Shown here: positions 5,508-13,357 of the stretch, one piece after another
How the letters are laid out: every line of letters begins with the position of its first letter
Position numbering within the stretch: position 1 is the first letter of the stretch
NCBI GenBank assembly: GCA_937900485.1
Contig: CALCEL010000047.1
Location: forward strand, 1-16,620
Reading direction: 5' to 3'
DNA length: 16,620 nt
Origin: an uncultured Prevotellaceae bacterium
GTDB taxonomy: Bacteria > Bacteroidota > Bacteroidia > Bacteroidales > Bacteroidaceae
The notes under the pieces: generated by a model
The model's input: the letters and a program-made list of their open reading frames with translations, nothing else
Told to the model about the DNA's origin: nothing
Database searches by the model: none
Position numbers and translations under genes: made by a program

Positions 5508-7337
5508 ATGCGGTTGATTAAGAAATTAGATTTATATGTCCTAAATAACTTTCTGATGCTGTTCTTCGGTACGTTCTGCATCAGTCTGTTTGCCGTATTG
5601 ATGCAGTTCACCTGGAGATACGTGGATGAGCTGGTGGGTAAGGGGTTGTCGGCCTGGGTAATGGCTAAGTTCGTGTTTTATGCCGCGGAGACGTTGGTGC
5701 CCTTGGCACTGCCTCTTGCTGTCTTGCTTGCTTCTCTTATCTCATTTGGTAATATGGGTGAGCGTCTTGAGCTGTTGGCCATCAAGGCGTCAGGTATCTC
5801 TTTGTTCCGTACCTTACGTCCGTTGATGATTGTTTCCGCCATGCTGGCAGGTGTGTCATTCTATTTTCAGAATGTCGTCGTGCCTGATGCGGACAACAAA
5901 TTCTTCGTTCTTCTTTACTCTATACGTATGAAGTCGCCTGAGCTGGATATACCGGAGCGTGTCTTCTATAACGGCATAGAGGGTAATAACATATATGTCA
6001 GCAGGAAGGACAAAAAGACTGGATGGCTGTATGACGTCATAATATACAACTATACAGACGGAGTGCGACGGGCACATATCATACTCGCTGACTCGGCGCG
6101 TATGGAGGCGACCTCAGACAACAGACATCTGCTGCTCCATCTTTATGGAGGAGAGCAGTTTGAGAACACCGACGGAGGAAGCGGGTTCCAGACCAACGGC
6201 GGCAACGTGCCGTACAGGCGTGAGACGTTTGTCGAGAAACATTTCATCATCGACTTCGACACCAATCTCAACATGGTCGGTGACAACACGTTCTCCAGTG
6301 ACGCAAAGACTAAGGGTGTGTCACAGCTGATGGTCGACATCGACTCACTCAATGCCTTCAATGACAGTCTTGGATACATGTACTATAAAGACTCAAGGCG
6401 TATTGTCTATCATGTGCCGCAGACCACGATGAGTGTTGACTCGGCCGACGCAGCACAGGCTGCCTCCATGGATGTCAAGGAGACGGTGGACATCGACTCA
6501 GTGTTCGCTGGTCTGTCATCGCAGGAGCGTCAGAGTGTCGTGCTGAACGCATCGCAGAAAGTGAGTCTGCAGACCATGGACACGGACTTCAAGTCACAGA
6601 TGATGGTGGTGAGTCAGCAGAACGTGCGTAAGCATATCGCTGAGATTTATCAGAAGATTACCATGTCACTTGCCGTGCTTCTGTTCTTCTTCATCGGTGC
6701 TCCGCTGGGTGCGATAATACGTAAGGGAGGACTTGGAGTTTCTGTGGTCGTCTCAGTCTTGATATTCATATTTTACTATGTGGTCAACACTGCGGGTGTC
6801 AAGGTGGGACGCGAGGGTAGTATACCTATCGAAATAGGTGTGTGGCTCAGTACCATCATACTTGCCCCGATAGGACTCTTCCTCACTGTCAAGGCAAACA
6901 ACGACTCCGCCGTGTTCAACAAGGACGCTTACGTCTTGTTCTTCAGACGTCTGTGGGGTATCAGACAGAAACGCCACATCACTGGTAAGGAGGTTATCAT
7001 TCAAGATCCGGACTACAAGGAGGCGGAGCGTCTCATTGACGAGCTGTCGGCTGATGCCCGACGTTATCTGAGTGATAAGAAACTCAAGCGTTTCACTTAC
7101 TTCGTGCGTCTGTACCTCGGCAAGGTCGACATGTCCGACATCGAGAGCATCAGCGAACGTCTCGAGTACCTTGTTGATATGCTGTCCAACAGCAAGAAAC
7201 GTCAGCTCATTGCTGACCTGAACGCCATGCCGGTGATAGACTATAGCTCGTTCCGTTTCTATAGACGTGTTCGTGGTGACATGCGTAATATAATCAGCGT
7301 AGGAGAAAAAATAAAAAAAGATATATATGGGAAATAG
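5508..7337 (+). CDS. LptF/LptG (YjgP/YjgQ) family LPS-export permease
   Basis: A 609-aa inner-membrane permease of the LptF/LptG family, which with the LptB ATPase extracts lipopolysaccharide from the inner membrane and passes it to the periplasmic Lpt bridge. Three N-terminal segments (about residues 13-36, 55-80 and 102-122) are followed by a large periplasmic domain (about 125-380), then three more segments (about 386-403, 409-430 and 441-462). The family motifs FGNMGERLELLAIKASGIS (80-98, coupling helix) and GAPLGAIIRKGGLG (397-410) are clear. The protein is well over the roughly 360 aa of E. coli LptG, because of a longer periplasmic region and a 140-aa cytoplasmic C-terminal extension (about 469-609). 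I cannot tell LptF from LptG. It overlaps ribBA by 11 nt. Confidence 0.92.
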   Translation: MRLIKKLDLYVLNNFLMLFFGTFCISLFAVLMQFTWRYVDELVGKGLSAWVMAKFVFYAAETLVPLALPLAVLLASLISFGNMGERLELLAIKASGISLFRTLRPLMIVSAMLAGVSFYFQNVVVPDADNKFFVLLYSIRMKSPELDIPERVFYNGIEGNNIYVSRKDKKTGWLYDVIIYNYTDGVRRAHIILADSARMEATSDNRHLLLHLYGGEQFENTDGGSGFQTNGGNVPYRRETFVEKHFIIDFDTNLNMVGDNTFSSDAKTKGVSQLMVDIDSLNAFNDSLGYMYYKDSRRIVYHVPQTTMSVDSADAAQAASMDVKETVDIDSVFAGLSSQERQSVVLNASQKVSLQTMDTDFKSQMMVVSQQNVRKHIAEIYQKITMSLAVLLFFFIGAPLGAIIRKGGLGVSVVVSVLIFIFYYVVNTAGVKVGREGSIPIEIGVWLSTIILAPIGLFLTVKANNDSAVFNKDAYVLFFRRLWGIRQKRHITGKEVIIQDPDYKEAERLIDELSADARRYLSDKKLKRFTYFVRLYLGKVDMSDIESISERLEYLVDMLSNSKKRQLIADLNAMPVIDYSSFRFYRRVRGDMRNIISVGEKIKKDIYGK

Positions 7338-8541
7338 TAACTTCAGTACAGTAGAGGCGGCCCTGGAAGATTTCCGACAGGGTAAGTTCGTCATCGTCGT
7401 CGATGATGAGGATAGGGAGAATGAAGGCGACTTCATTACAGCCGCGGAACTGATTACTCCGGAAAAGATAAATTTCATGTTGAGAGAGGGACGAGGCGTG
7501 CTTTGCGCTCCTATCACCATCTCAAGAGCCAAGCAGCTGGAGCTGCCGCATCAGGTGGATGATAACACATCCATGCTCGGTACTCCATTCACTGTCACCG
7601 TGGACAAGCTGGAAGGATGTACCACAGGTGTCAGTGCTCGTGACAGGGCAGCCACCATACAATGGCTCGCCAACGATGACGCTCGTCCTTCCGACTTTGG
7701 GCGACCGGGACACATCAATCCGCTTTACGCGCAAGACAATGGAGTGCTGCACAGAGCGGGTCACACGGAGGCTGCTGTCGACCTGGCTCGTCTCGCAGGA
7801 CTTAAGCCGGCGGCCGCACTCATCGAGATCCTTAATCCTGACGGCACGATGGCTCGCATGCCTGAGCTTGTCAAGAAGGCTGAGGAGTTCGGCATGAAGC
7901 TGATACAGATTAAAGACCTCATTGCTTACAGGCTGCAGACCGAGAGCATGGTGGAGAAAGGACAGGAGGCACTATTGCCGACAGACTTCGGAGACTTCCA
8001 TATCATTCCTTTCCGTCAGAAAAGCAATGGACTCGAACATATAGCACTTATCAAGGGAACGTGGAAGAAGGACGAGCCGGTGCTTGTGCGCATGCACTCC
8101 AGCTGTGCTACCGGTGACATCTTCGGCAGTAAACGTTGCGACTGTGGCGAGCAGCTGCATAAGTCCATGGAGCTTATTGAGAGAGAAGGCAAAGGTGCCA
8201 TCGTGTACCTCATACAGGAAGGACGTGGCATCGGACTGATGAATAAGATTGCGGCGTATGTGCTTCAAGAACGTGGAGAGGATACAGTAGACGCCAACAT
8301 ACACCTCGGCTTCAATCCTGACCTGCGTGACTACGGAGTGGGTGCGCAGATCTTACGTGACCTTGGCATAGGCAAGGTGCGACTGATAACCAACAACCCG
8401 ACAAAGCGAGTGGGACTGGAGGGGTACGGACTGGAGATTGTGGAGAACGTACCTATCGAGATAAAGCCGAACAAATATAATGAGCGTTATCTGCACACAA
8501 AGCAGGAGCGCATGGGACACATCCTTCATTTTAACAAATAA
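7327..8541 (+). CDS. ribBA: Bifunctional DHBP synthase / GTP cyclohydrolase II (RibBA)
   Basis: A 404-aa fusion enzyme for the two entry steps of riboflavin synthesis. The N-terminal RibB part (about 1-205) makes 3,4-dihydroxy-2-butanone 4-phosphate from ribulose 5-phosphate. It shows DDEDRENEGD (26-35, metal and substrate site), TGVSARDRAATI (100-111) and HRAGHTEAAVDLARLAGL (142-159). The C-terminal RibA part (about 206-404) opens GTP. It shows the zinc cysteines C260, C271 and C273 in SSCATGDIFGSKRCDCGEQL, then QEGRGIGL (297-304), RDYGVGAQIL (334-343) and ITNNPTK (354-360). All key motifs of both halves are intact, so both activities are expected. The start ATG lies within the last codons of the permease gene. 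aspC follows 29 nt after the TAA stop. Confidence 0.97.
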   Translation: MGNSNFSTVEAALEDFRQGKFVIVVDDEDRENEGDFITAAELITPEKINFMLREGRGVLCAPITISRAKQLELPHQVDDNTSMLGTPFTVTVDKLEGCTTGVSARDRAATIQWLANDDARPSDFGRPGHINPLYAQDNGVLHRAGHTEAAVDLARLAGLKPAAALIEILNPDGTMARMPELVKKAEEFGMKLIQIKDLIAYRLQTESMVEKGQEALLPTDFGDFHIIPFRQKSNGLEHIALIKGTWKKDEPVLVRMHSSCATGDIFGSKRCDCGEQLHKSMELIEREGKGAIVYLIQEGRGIGLMNKIAAYVLQERGEDTVDANIHLGFNPDLRDYGVGAQILRDLGIGKVRLITNNPTKRVGLEGYGLEIVENVPIEIKPNKYNERYLHTKQERMGHILHFNK

Positions 8542-8570
8542 CACATTCACATTCAACAAATAAAAGTATT

Positions 8571-9764
8571 ATGGAAATTCTTTCAGACCGTCTAAACAGA
8601 CTTTCTCCTTCTGCCACGTTGGCAATGTCGCAGAAGAGTTCTGAGCTTAAAGCTCAGGGTGTAGATGTTATCAACCTCAGTGTCGGTGAGCCAGACTTCG
8701 ATACTCCGGCTCATATCAAAGAGGCAGCCAAAAAGGCTATTGATGACAACTGGACTCGATACAGTCCAGTGCCTGGTTACCCAGAGCTTAAGAACGCTAT
8801 TGTGGCAAAGCTCAAGAATGAAAACGGTCTTGACTACAAGCCTTCCCAGATTCTCTGCTCTAACGGAGCTAAGCAGTCTGTATGTAACGCCATCATGGCT
8901 TTTGTCAATGAGGGTGATGAGGTAATCATACCTGCTCCTTACTGGGTGAGCTATCCGCAGATGGTGAAGCTGGCTGACGGTGAGCCTGTGTATATCGAGG
9001 CGACTATTGAGCAGGATTTCAAGATTACTCCAGAGCAGCTCGAGGCTGCCATCACTCCTAAGACTCGTGCTCTCATCCTCTGCTCTCCGTCAAATCCTAC
9101 GGGCTCCGTCTACTCTAAGGAGGAGCTTGAGGGGCTGAAGAATGTGCTCTTGCATCATGAGCGTGTCATGGTGATTGCCGACGAGATATACGAGCACATC
9201 AACTACGTGGGCGCACATGCCTCAATGGCTTCCTTCCCAGACATCAAGGACCGCGTGGTCATTGTCAATGGTGTGTCAAAGGCTTATGCCATGACAGGTT
9301 GGCGTATTGGATTCATCGCTGCTCCAGAGTGGGTTGTCAAGGGATGTAATAAGCTGCAGGGTCAGTACTCATCTGGTCCATGCTCAGTGTCTCAGAAAGC
9401 CGCTGAGGCTGCTTATGTCGGCAGTCAGGCATGCGTTGAGGAGATGCGTAAGGCGTTCCAGCGTCGTAAGGACCTCATTGTGAAGTTGGCTAAGGAGATA
9501 CCTGGACTTGAGGTGAACAACCCTCAGGGTGCTTTCTACCTCTTCCCTAAGTGCTCAAGCTTTTATGGCAAGTCATATAACGGCACAGTCATCAACAACT
9601 CCACAGACTTGGCTATGTTCCTCCTCGAGACAGGACACGTGGCAACAGTTGGTGGTGACGCCTTCGGTTCACCTGAGTGCTTCCGTATGAGCTACGCCAC
9701 TTCTGACGAGAATATCGTTGAGGCTATGAAGAGAATCAAAGACACTCTCGCCCTTCTCAAGTAA
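8571..9764 (+). CDS. aspC: Aspartate aminotransferase, PLP-dependent class I
   Basis: A 397-aa fold-type I aminotransferase that interconverts aspartate and oxaloacetate with glutamate and 2-oxoglutarate. Visible residues are SVGEPDFDTP (37-46), N175 in SPSNPTGS, D204 and Y207 in ADEIYEHI, the PLP Schiff-base lysine K237 in NGVSKAYAMTGWRIGF, and R372 in FRMSYATSD, which binds the substrate carboxylate. Length and motif order fit the bacterial Ib-subgroup enzymes (Thermus AspC-like), and a broader amino-acid range is possible. It follows ribBA by 29 nt with an A-rich leader (AATAAAAGTATT just before the ATG). It uses many CCA and CCT proline codons compared with the CCG-rich neighbours, which may reflect high expression. 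An intrinsic terminator follows. Confidence 0.93.
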   Translation: MEILSDRLNRLSPSATLAMSQKSSELKAQGVDVINLSVGEPDFDTPAHIKEAAKKAIDDNWTRYSPVPGYPELKNAIVAKLKNENGLDYKPSQILCSNGAKQSVCNAIMAFVNEGDEVIIPAPYWVSYPQMVKLADGEPVYIEATIEQDFKITPEQLEAAITPKTRALILCSPSNPTGSVYSKEELEGLKNVLLHHERVMVIADEIYEHINYVGAHASMASFPDIKDRVVIVNGVSKAYAMTGWRIGFIAAPEWVVKGCNKLQGQYSSGPCSVSQKAAEAAYVGSQACVEEMRKAFQRRKDLIVKLAKEIPGLEVNNPQGAFYLFPKCSSFYGKSYNGTVINNSTDLAMFLLETGHVATVGGDAFGSPECFRMSYATSDENIVEAMKRIKDTLALLK

Positions 9765-9816
9765 TAACATGACATAGTGACAAGTACTGTCGTGTGAGCG
9801 GCAGCATGCGATAATG

Positions 9817-9851
9817 ACGTCGTCCGGACATTTTCGGGCGACGTTTTTTTT
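9817..9851 (+). terminator. Intrinsic terminator after aspC
   Basis: ACGTCGTCCG (9817-9826) pairs with CGGGCGACGT (9835-9844), one G-U pair and an 8-nt loop, and runs directly into eight Ts (9844-9851). It lies 53 nt after the aspC stop and ends the permease-ribBA-aspC operon before the murG promoter. Confidence 0.88.
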
Positions 9852-9926
9852 GTCTGCTGTCATGAGAGTAGTGGTGGCGGAAAAACAGAAAAACAGTATG
9901 ATAATGAATAATTAGTGGTGCAAAAT

Positions 9927-9957
9927 TATGTGTTGTCAGCCGTTTTTTGTACTTTTG
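9927..9957 (+). promoter_or_regulatory. Promoter of the murG-ftsZ operon
   Basis: TACTTTTG (9950-9957) matches the Bacteroidota TAnnTTTG -7 element. TATG (9927-9930) sits 19 bp upstream as an imperfect TTTG box. Transcription would start near 9964, leaving a leader of about 45-60 nt. It lies just downstream of the aspC terminator, so the division genes start independently of aspC. Confidence 0.65.
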
Positions 9958-10022
9958 TGTCGTAAAATGTGTAATGGCATGTTTTCCGGATTTGAAGAAC
10001 CTGCCCAATAGTGAACGTTCAG

Positions 10023-11150
10023 ATGTGTGAGGAAAGTAAAAAAACCTTGAAGGTGATAATAAGTGGAGGTGGTACGGGAGGTCATATATTCCCTGCCGTA
10101 TCCATTGCTAATGCTATAAAAAAACAGCATCCGGAAGCGGAGATTCTATTTGTTGGTGCGCTCGGCAGAATGGAGATGCAGAGAGTGCCTGCTGCTGGTT
10201 ACAAGATTGTTGGTCTGCCGGTTAGGGGACTGTTACGTCCCTTGTGGAGTCTGGGGAACATCGGTGTGATGATGGATTTCCTCAAGAGCCGTAAGATGGT
10301 TAAGGATATCATACGCGACTTCAAGCCGCAGGTGGCTGTCGGTGTGGGCGGTTACGCCTCAGCTCCGACGCTCAACGCTGCTCATTCCATGGGCGTGCCT
10401 TGTCTCATCCAAGAGCAGAACAGCTACGCCGGAGTGACAAATAAGTCATTGGCGAAGAAAGTCAAGAAAGTATGTGTGGCATACACAGGCATGGAGCGTT
10501 TCTTCCCTGCCGACAAGATAATATTGACCGGTAATCCGGTGAGACAAAATCTGTTGGACAACAAGGTGGATAAGGACGAGGCTCTCAAAAGCTTCGGGCT
10601 CGAGCCTGGCAAGCGTACGATACTCATCATTGGCGGCAGCCTTGGCGCTCGCACAGTCAACGAGAGCGTGCTCAGCCACCTGGAGAACATCAGGAGTAGC
10701 GAGGTGCAGTTCATCTGGCAGACAGGTAAGTACTACAGCGAGGAGATACACAGAGAGCTGGCCAAGACGGAGCCGGTCAAGAACCTCCACGTCACAGACT
10801 TCATATCAGACATGGACAAGGCGTACTCGGCTGCTGACCTCGTGATCTCACGCGCCGGCGCAAGCTCAATCTCTGAGTTGTGTCTGCTCGGCAAGCCATC
10901 CATCCTCGTTCCGTCGCCTAACGTGGCTGAGGACCATCAGACCAAGAATGCGATGGCGCTGTCAACAAAAGACGCAGCTGTGTTCATCAAGGACAGCGAC
11001 AGCCGTGGTAAACTCATACCGACAGCGTTGGACGTGGTGCTCGATGATGAGAGACTCAAGACGCTCGGCGCTAACGCGGCCAAGCTGGCTTTCAGAGACT
11101 CTGCGGATGTGATAGCAAATGAGGTTTATAAACTGGCGGTTAAAGCGTGA
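10023..11150 (+). CDS. murG: MurG, lipid II-forming GlcNAc transferase
   Basis: MurG is the membrane-associated GT-B glycosyltransferase that adds GlcNAc from UDP-GlcNAc to lipid I, making lipid II for peptidoglycan. From the ATG at 10023 it is 375 aa; a GTG at 10011 would add four residues and cannot be excluded. I prefer the ATG on codon grounds. Motifs are GGGTGGH (15-21, the N-domain glycine loop that binds lipid I), VGVGGYASAP (106-115), IGGSLGAR (203-210), RAGASSISEL (277-286) and PNVAEDHQ (299-306) in the UDP-GlcNAc-binding C-domain. The length is normal. It is the first gene of the murG-murC-ftsQ-ftsA-ftsZ run. ftsW, which usually precedes murG in Bacteroidota, is absent here. Confidence 0.96.
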   Translation: MCEESKKTLKVIISGGGTGGHIFPAVSIANAIKKQHPEAEILFVGALGRMEMQRVPAAGYKIVGLPVRGLLRPLWSLGNIGVMMDFLKSRKMVKDIIRDFKPQVAVGVGGYASAPTLNAAHSMGVPCLIQEQNSYAGVTNKSLAKKVKKVCVAYTGMERFFPADKIILTGNPVRQNLLDNKVDKDEALKSFGLEPGKRTILIIGGSLGARTVNESVLSHLENIRSSEVQFIWQTGKYYSEEIHRELAKTEPVKNLHVTDFISDMDKAYSAADLVISRAGASSISELCLLGKPSILVPSPNVAEDHQTKNAMALSTKDAAVFIKDSDSRGKLIPTALDVVLDDERLKTLGANAAKLAFRDSADVIANEVYKLAVKA

Positions 11151-11188
11151 CAGGATTCTGTGACGGTTGACGCGAAAAGACAAAGAAC

Positions 11189-12553
11189 GTGATTAACTCA
11201 ATATATTTCGTAGGTGCCGGTGGCATAGGAATGAGCGCACTGGTACGTTATTTCCTCAGTCAGGGGTATAACGTGGGAGGATATGACAAGACTCCGAGTG
11301 AGTTGACAGAGAAGCTGATCGCTGAGGGAGCGTCTATCCACTACGCTGAGGACGTGAATCTCATTCCAGACTGTTTCAAGGATAAGGAGACGACACTCGT
11401 GGTCTATACTCCCGCCATCCCGTCCGACCACAAGGAACTGACGTTTTTCCGTGACAACGGCTTCGACGTGCAGAAGCGCGCTCAGGTGCTCGGATTCCTC
11501 ACCAAGGAACACAAGGGACTCTGTGTGGCGGGTACACACGGAAAGACCACCACTTCATCCATGGCGGCGCACATTCTGCACCAGAGTCACGTGAAGTGCA
11601 ATGCCTTCCTCGGAGGTATCACGAAGAACTACGGCACGAACTATCTGTTGTCCAAGGACAGCGACTACGTCGTCATAGAGGCTGACGAGTTCGACCGCTC
11701 ATTCCACTGGCTGCGTCCGTATGCCACGGTGATCACGGCGACGGACCCTGACCATTTGGATATCTACGGAACAAAAGAGGCTTATCTCGAGAGTTTCCGC
11801 AAGTACACCACGCTGATACGTGAGGACGGAGCGCTGGTTATCCACAAGGGACTGGAGATGAAGGCTGAGCCTCAGGCAGGCGTGAGAGTGTTCGAGTACT
11901 CAAGGGATGAGGGTGATTTCCATGCTGAGAATGTCAGGATCGGTGGCGGAGAGATTTTCTTCGACTTTGTTCATCCGGACGGTGTGGTCAAGGACATACA
12001 ACTCGGAGTGCCAGTCAGCATCAACATCGAGAACAGCGTGGCTGCCATGGCGCTTGCCAAACTGGCTGGAGCTGACGATGATGAACTGAGGGAGGGGATC
12101 AGGACGTTCCAGGGAGTGGACAGACGCTTCGACTTCAAGGTGAAGAACGACAGAGTGGTGTTCCTGAGTGACTATGCCCATCACCCTAATGAGATAGCCC
12201 AGAGCGTGCGCTCAATACGTGAACTGTACGTCGATAAGAAGATAGCGGCGGTATTCCAGCCCCACTTGTACACGCGTACGCGCGACTTTTATAAGGAGTT
12301 CGCCGACGCCTTGTCACAGCTCGACGTGGTCTACCTGTGTGACATCTACCCTGCGAGGGAGTTGCCTATTCCGGGTGTGACGTCACAGCTGATATACGAT
12401 AACCTGAGACACGGCATTGAGAAGTATCTGATAAAGAAAGACGACGTGCTCAGTGTGGCAGAGAAAGGCGACTTCGATGTGCTGATCTCACTCGGCGCCG
12501 GCGACATAGAGAACTATGTGCCGCGAATGGCTGAGATCTTGGGACGACGATAA
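11189..12553 (+). CDS. murC: MurC, UDP-N-acetylmuramate-L-alanine ligase
   Basis: MurC is the cytoplasmic ATP-dependent ligase that adds the first stem amino acid, L-alanine, to UDP-MurNAc. The 454-aa protein shows the N-terminal Rossmann loop GAGGIGMSAL (9-18), the ATP P-loop GTHGKTTT (115-122), the Mur-ligase metal region EADEFDRSF (164-172), ENSVAAMALAKLAG (281-294), and the C-terminal DYAHHP (328-333) and FQPHLYTRT (356-364). Domain order and length are normal. The start is a GTG at 11189; the next in-frame ATG falls inside the Rossmann loop and would destroy it, so GTG is well supported. It lies 38 nt after murG and 21 nt before ftsQ. Confidence 0.97.
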   Translation: MINSIYFVGAGGIGMSALVRYFLSQGYNVGGYDKTPSELTEKLIAEGASIHYAEDVNLIPDCFKDKETTLVVYTPAIPSDHKELTFFRDNGFDVQKRAQVLGFLTKEHKGLCVAGTHGKTTTSSMAAHILHQSHVKCNAFLGGITKNYGTNYLLSKDSDYVVIEADEFDRSFHWLRPYATVITATDPDHLDIYGTKEAYLESFRKYTTLIREDGALVIHKGLEMKAEPQAGVRVFEYSRDEGDFHAENVRIGGGEIFFDFVHPDGVVKDIQLGVPVSINIENSVAAMALAKLAGADDDELREGIRTFQGVDRRFDFKVKNDRVVFLSDYAHHPNEIAQSVRSIRELYVDKKIAAVFQPHLYTRTRDFYKEFADALSQLDVVYLCDIYPARELPIPGVTSQLIYDNLRHGIEKYLIKKDDVLSVAEKGDFDVLISLGAGDIENYVPRMAEILGRR

Positions 12554-12574
12554 CACTTTACAACGCTGGTTGTC

Positions 12575-13342
12575 ATGACAAATGCAAAAAATCTGTTGAG
12601 GATTGTATTCTTCTCACTTCTCTTCCTTGTCGTCGTCGGTTATCTGCTGTATTACTTCTTCGCCCTGTCCGAGTCGGACACGGACAACAGATGTGTGGCG
12701 GTGGAGCTGATTATCAGCAATGATGAGGATGAGCCTTTCATCAGTCAACATGATCTGGATCAGATGCTCATCGCTGCCGACCAGTATCCCAAGGGACGAC
12801 GTGTGAGTGAGGTGGACACGAAGAAGATAGAGAGCGTGGTGGGCACTAACCCTTTCGTCAGGGAGGTGAGCTGCTATAAGACACCGACGGACAAGGTCAT
12901 CGTGAATGTCACGCAGCGAGTGCCGGTCATCTACGTGGTGCCGGAGGGTGACATGAGCTACTTCCTCGATGATACGGCGACGAGAATACCTAACAAGAGG
13001 TATGTGCGTAACATCATTGTGGCTTCAGGTGACATCGATGAGACGTACGCCAAGAAGGAATTGCTGCGCTTCGCCATGTTCCTGCAGACCGACGAGTTCT
13101 GGGACAGCCAGATTGAGCAGGTCTACGTCAAGAGGGACAGGAAGAACAAAAGAGTGGTGGAGTTGGTGCCCCGAGTCGGCGACCAGATCATCTATCTCGG
13201 AGCGATGGAAGGGTTCGAGGACAAGCTCAGCAGGATGAGAACGTTCTATGACAGAGCCATGGGCGTTGTGGGATGGAACAAGTACGACAGGATAAACCTT
13301 GAGTACGACAATCAGATTATCTGTAGAAAATCAAAAAAATAA
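12575..13342 (+). CDS. ftsQ: Cell division protein FtsQ
   Basis: FtsQ is a bitopic divisome protein that links cytoplasmic FtsA and FtsZ to the septal wall synthases through FtsB and FtsL. The 255-aa protein has a short cytoplasmic tail, one transmembrane segment (about residues 8-30) and a periplasmic part. A POTRA-like region (about 40-115) includes PFISQHDLDQML and GTNPFVREVSCYKTPTDKVIVNVTQR-type strands. The beta domain follows (about 116-250). FtsQ is poorly conserved in sequence, so the call rests on topology, POTRA pattern and position between murC and ftsA. No catalytic residues are expected. The ATG start is 21 nt after murC, and ftsA begins 15 nt after its stop. Confidence 0.9.
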   Translation: MTNAKNLLRIVFFSLLFLVVVGYLLYYFFALSESDTDNRCVAVELIISNDEDEPFISQHDLDQMLIAADQYPKGRRVSEVDTKKIESVVGTNPFVREVSCYKTPTDKVIVNVTQRVPVIYVVPEGDMSYFLDDTATRIPNKRYVRNIIVASGDIDETYAKKELLRFAMFLQTDEFWDSQIEQVYVKRDRKNKRVVELVPRVGDQIIYLGAMEGFEDKLSRMRTFYDRAMGVVGWNKYDRINLEYDNQIICRKSKK

Positions 13343-13357
13343 CAACATATAATAATT

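Noticed and set aside
6753..7532. A 259-codon minus-strand frame across the permease-ribBA junction.
   Set aside because: It covers two well-supported genes on the opposite strand and shows no domain pattern or leader.
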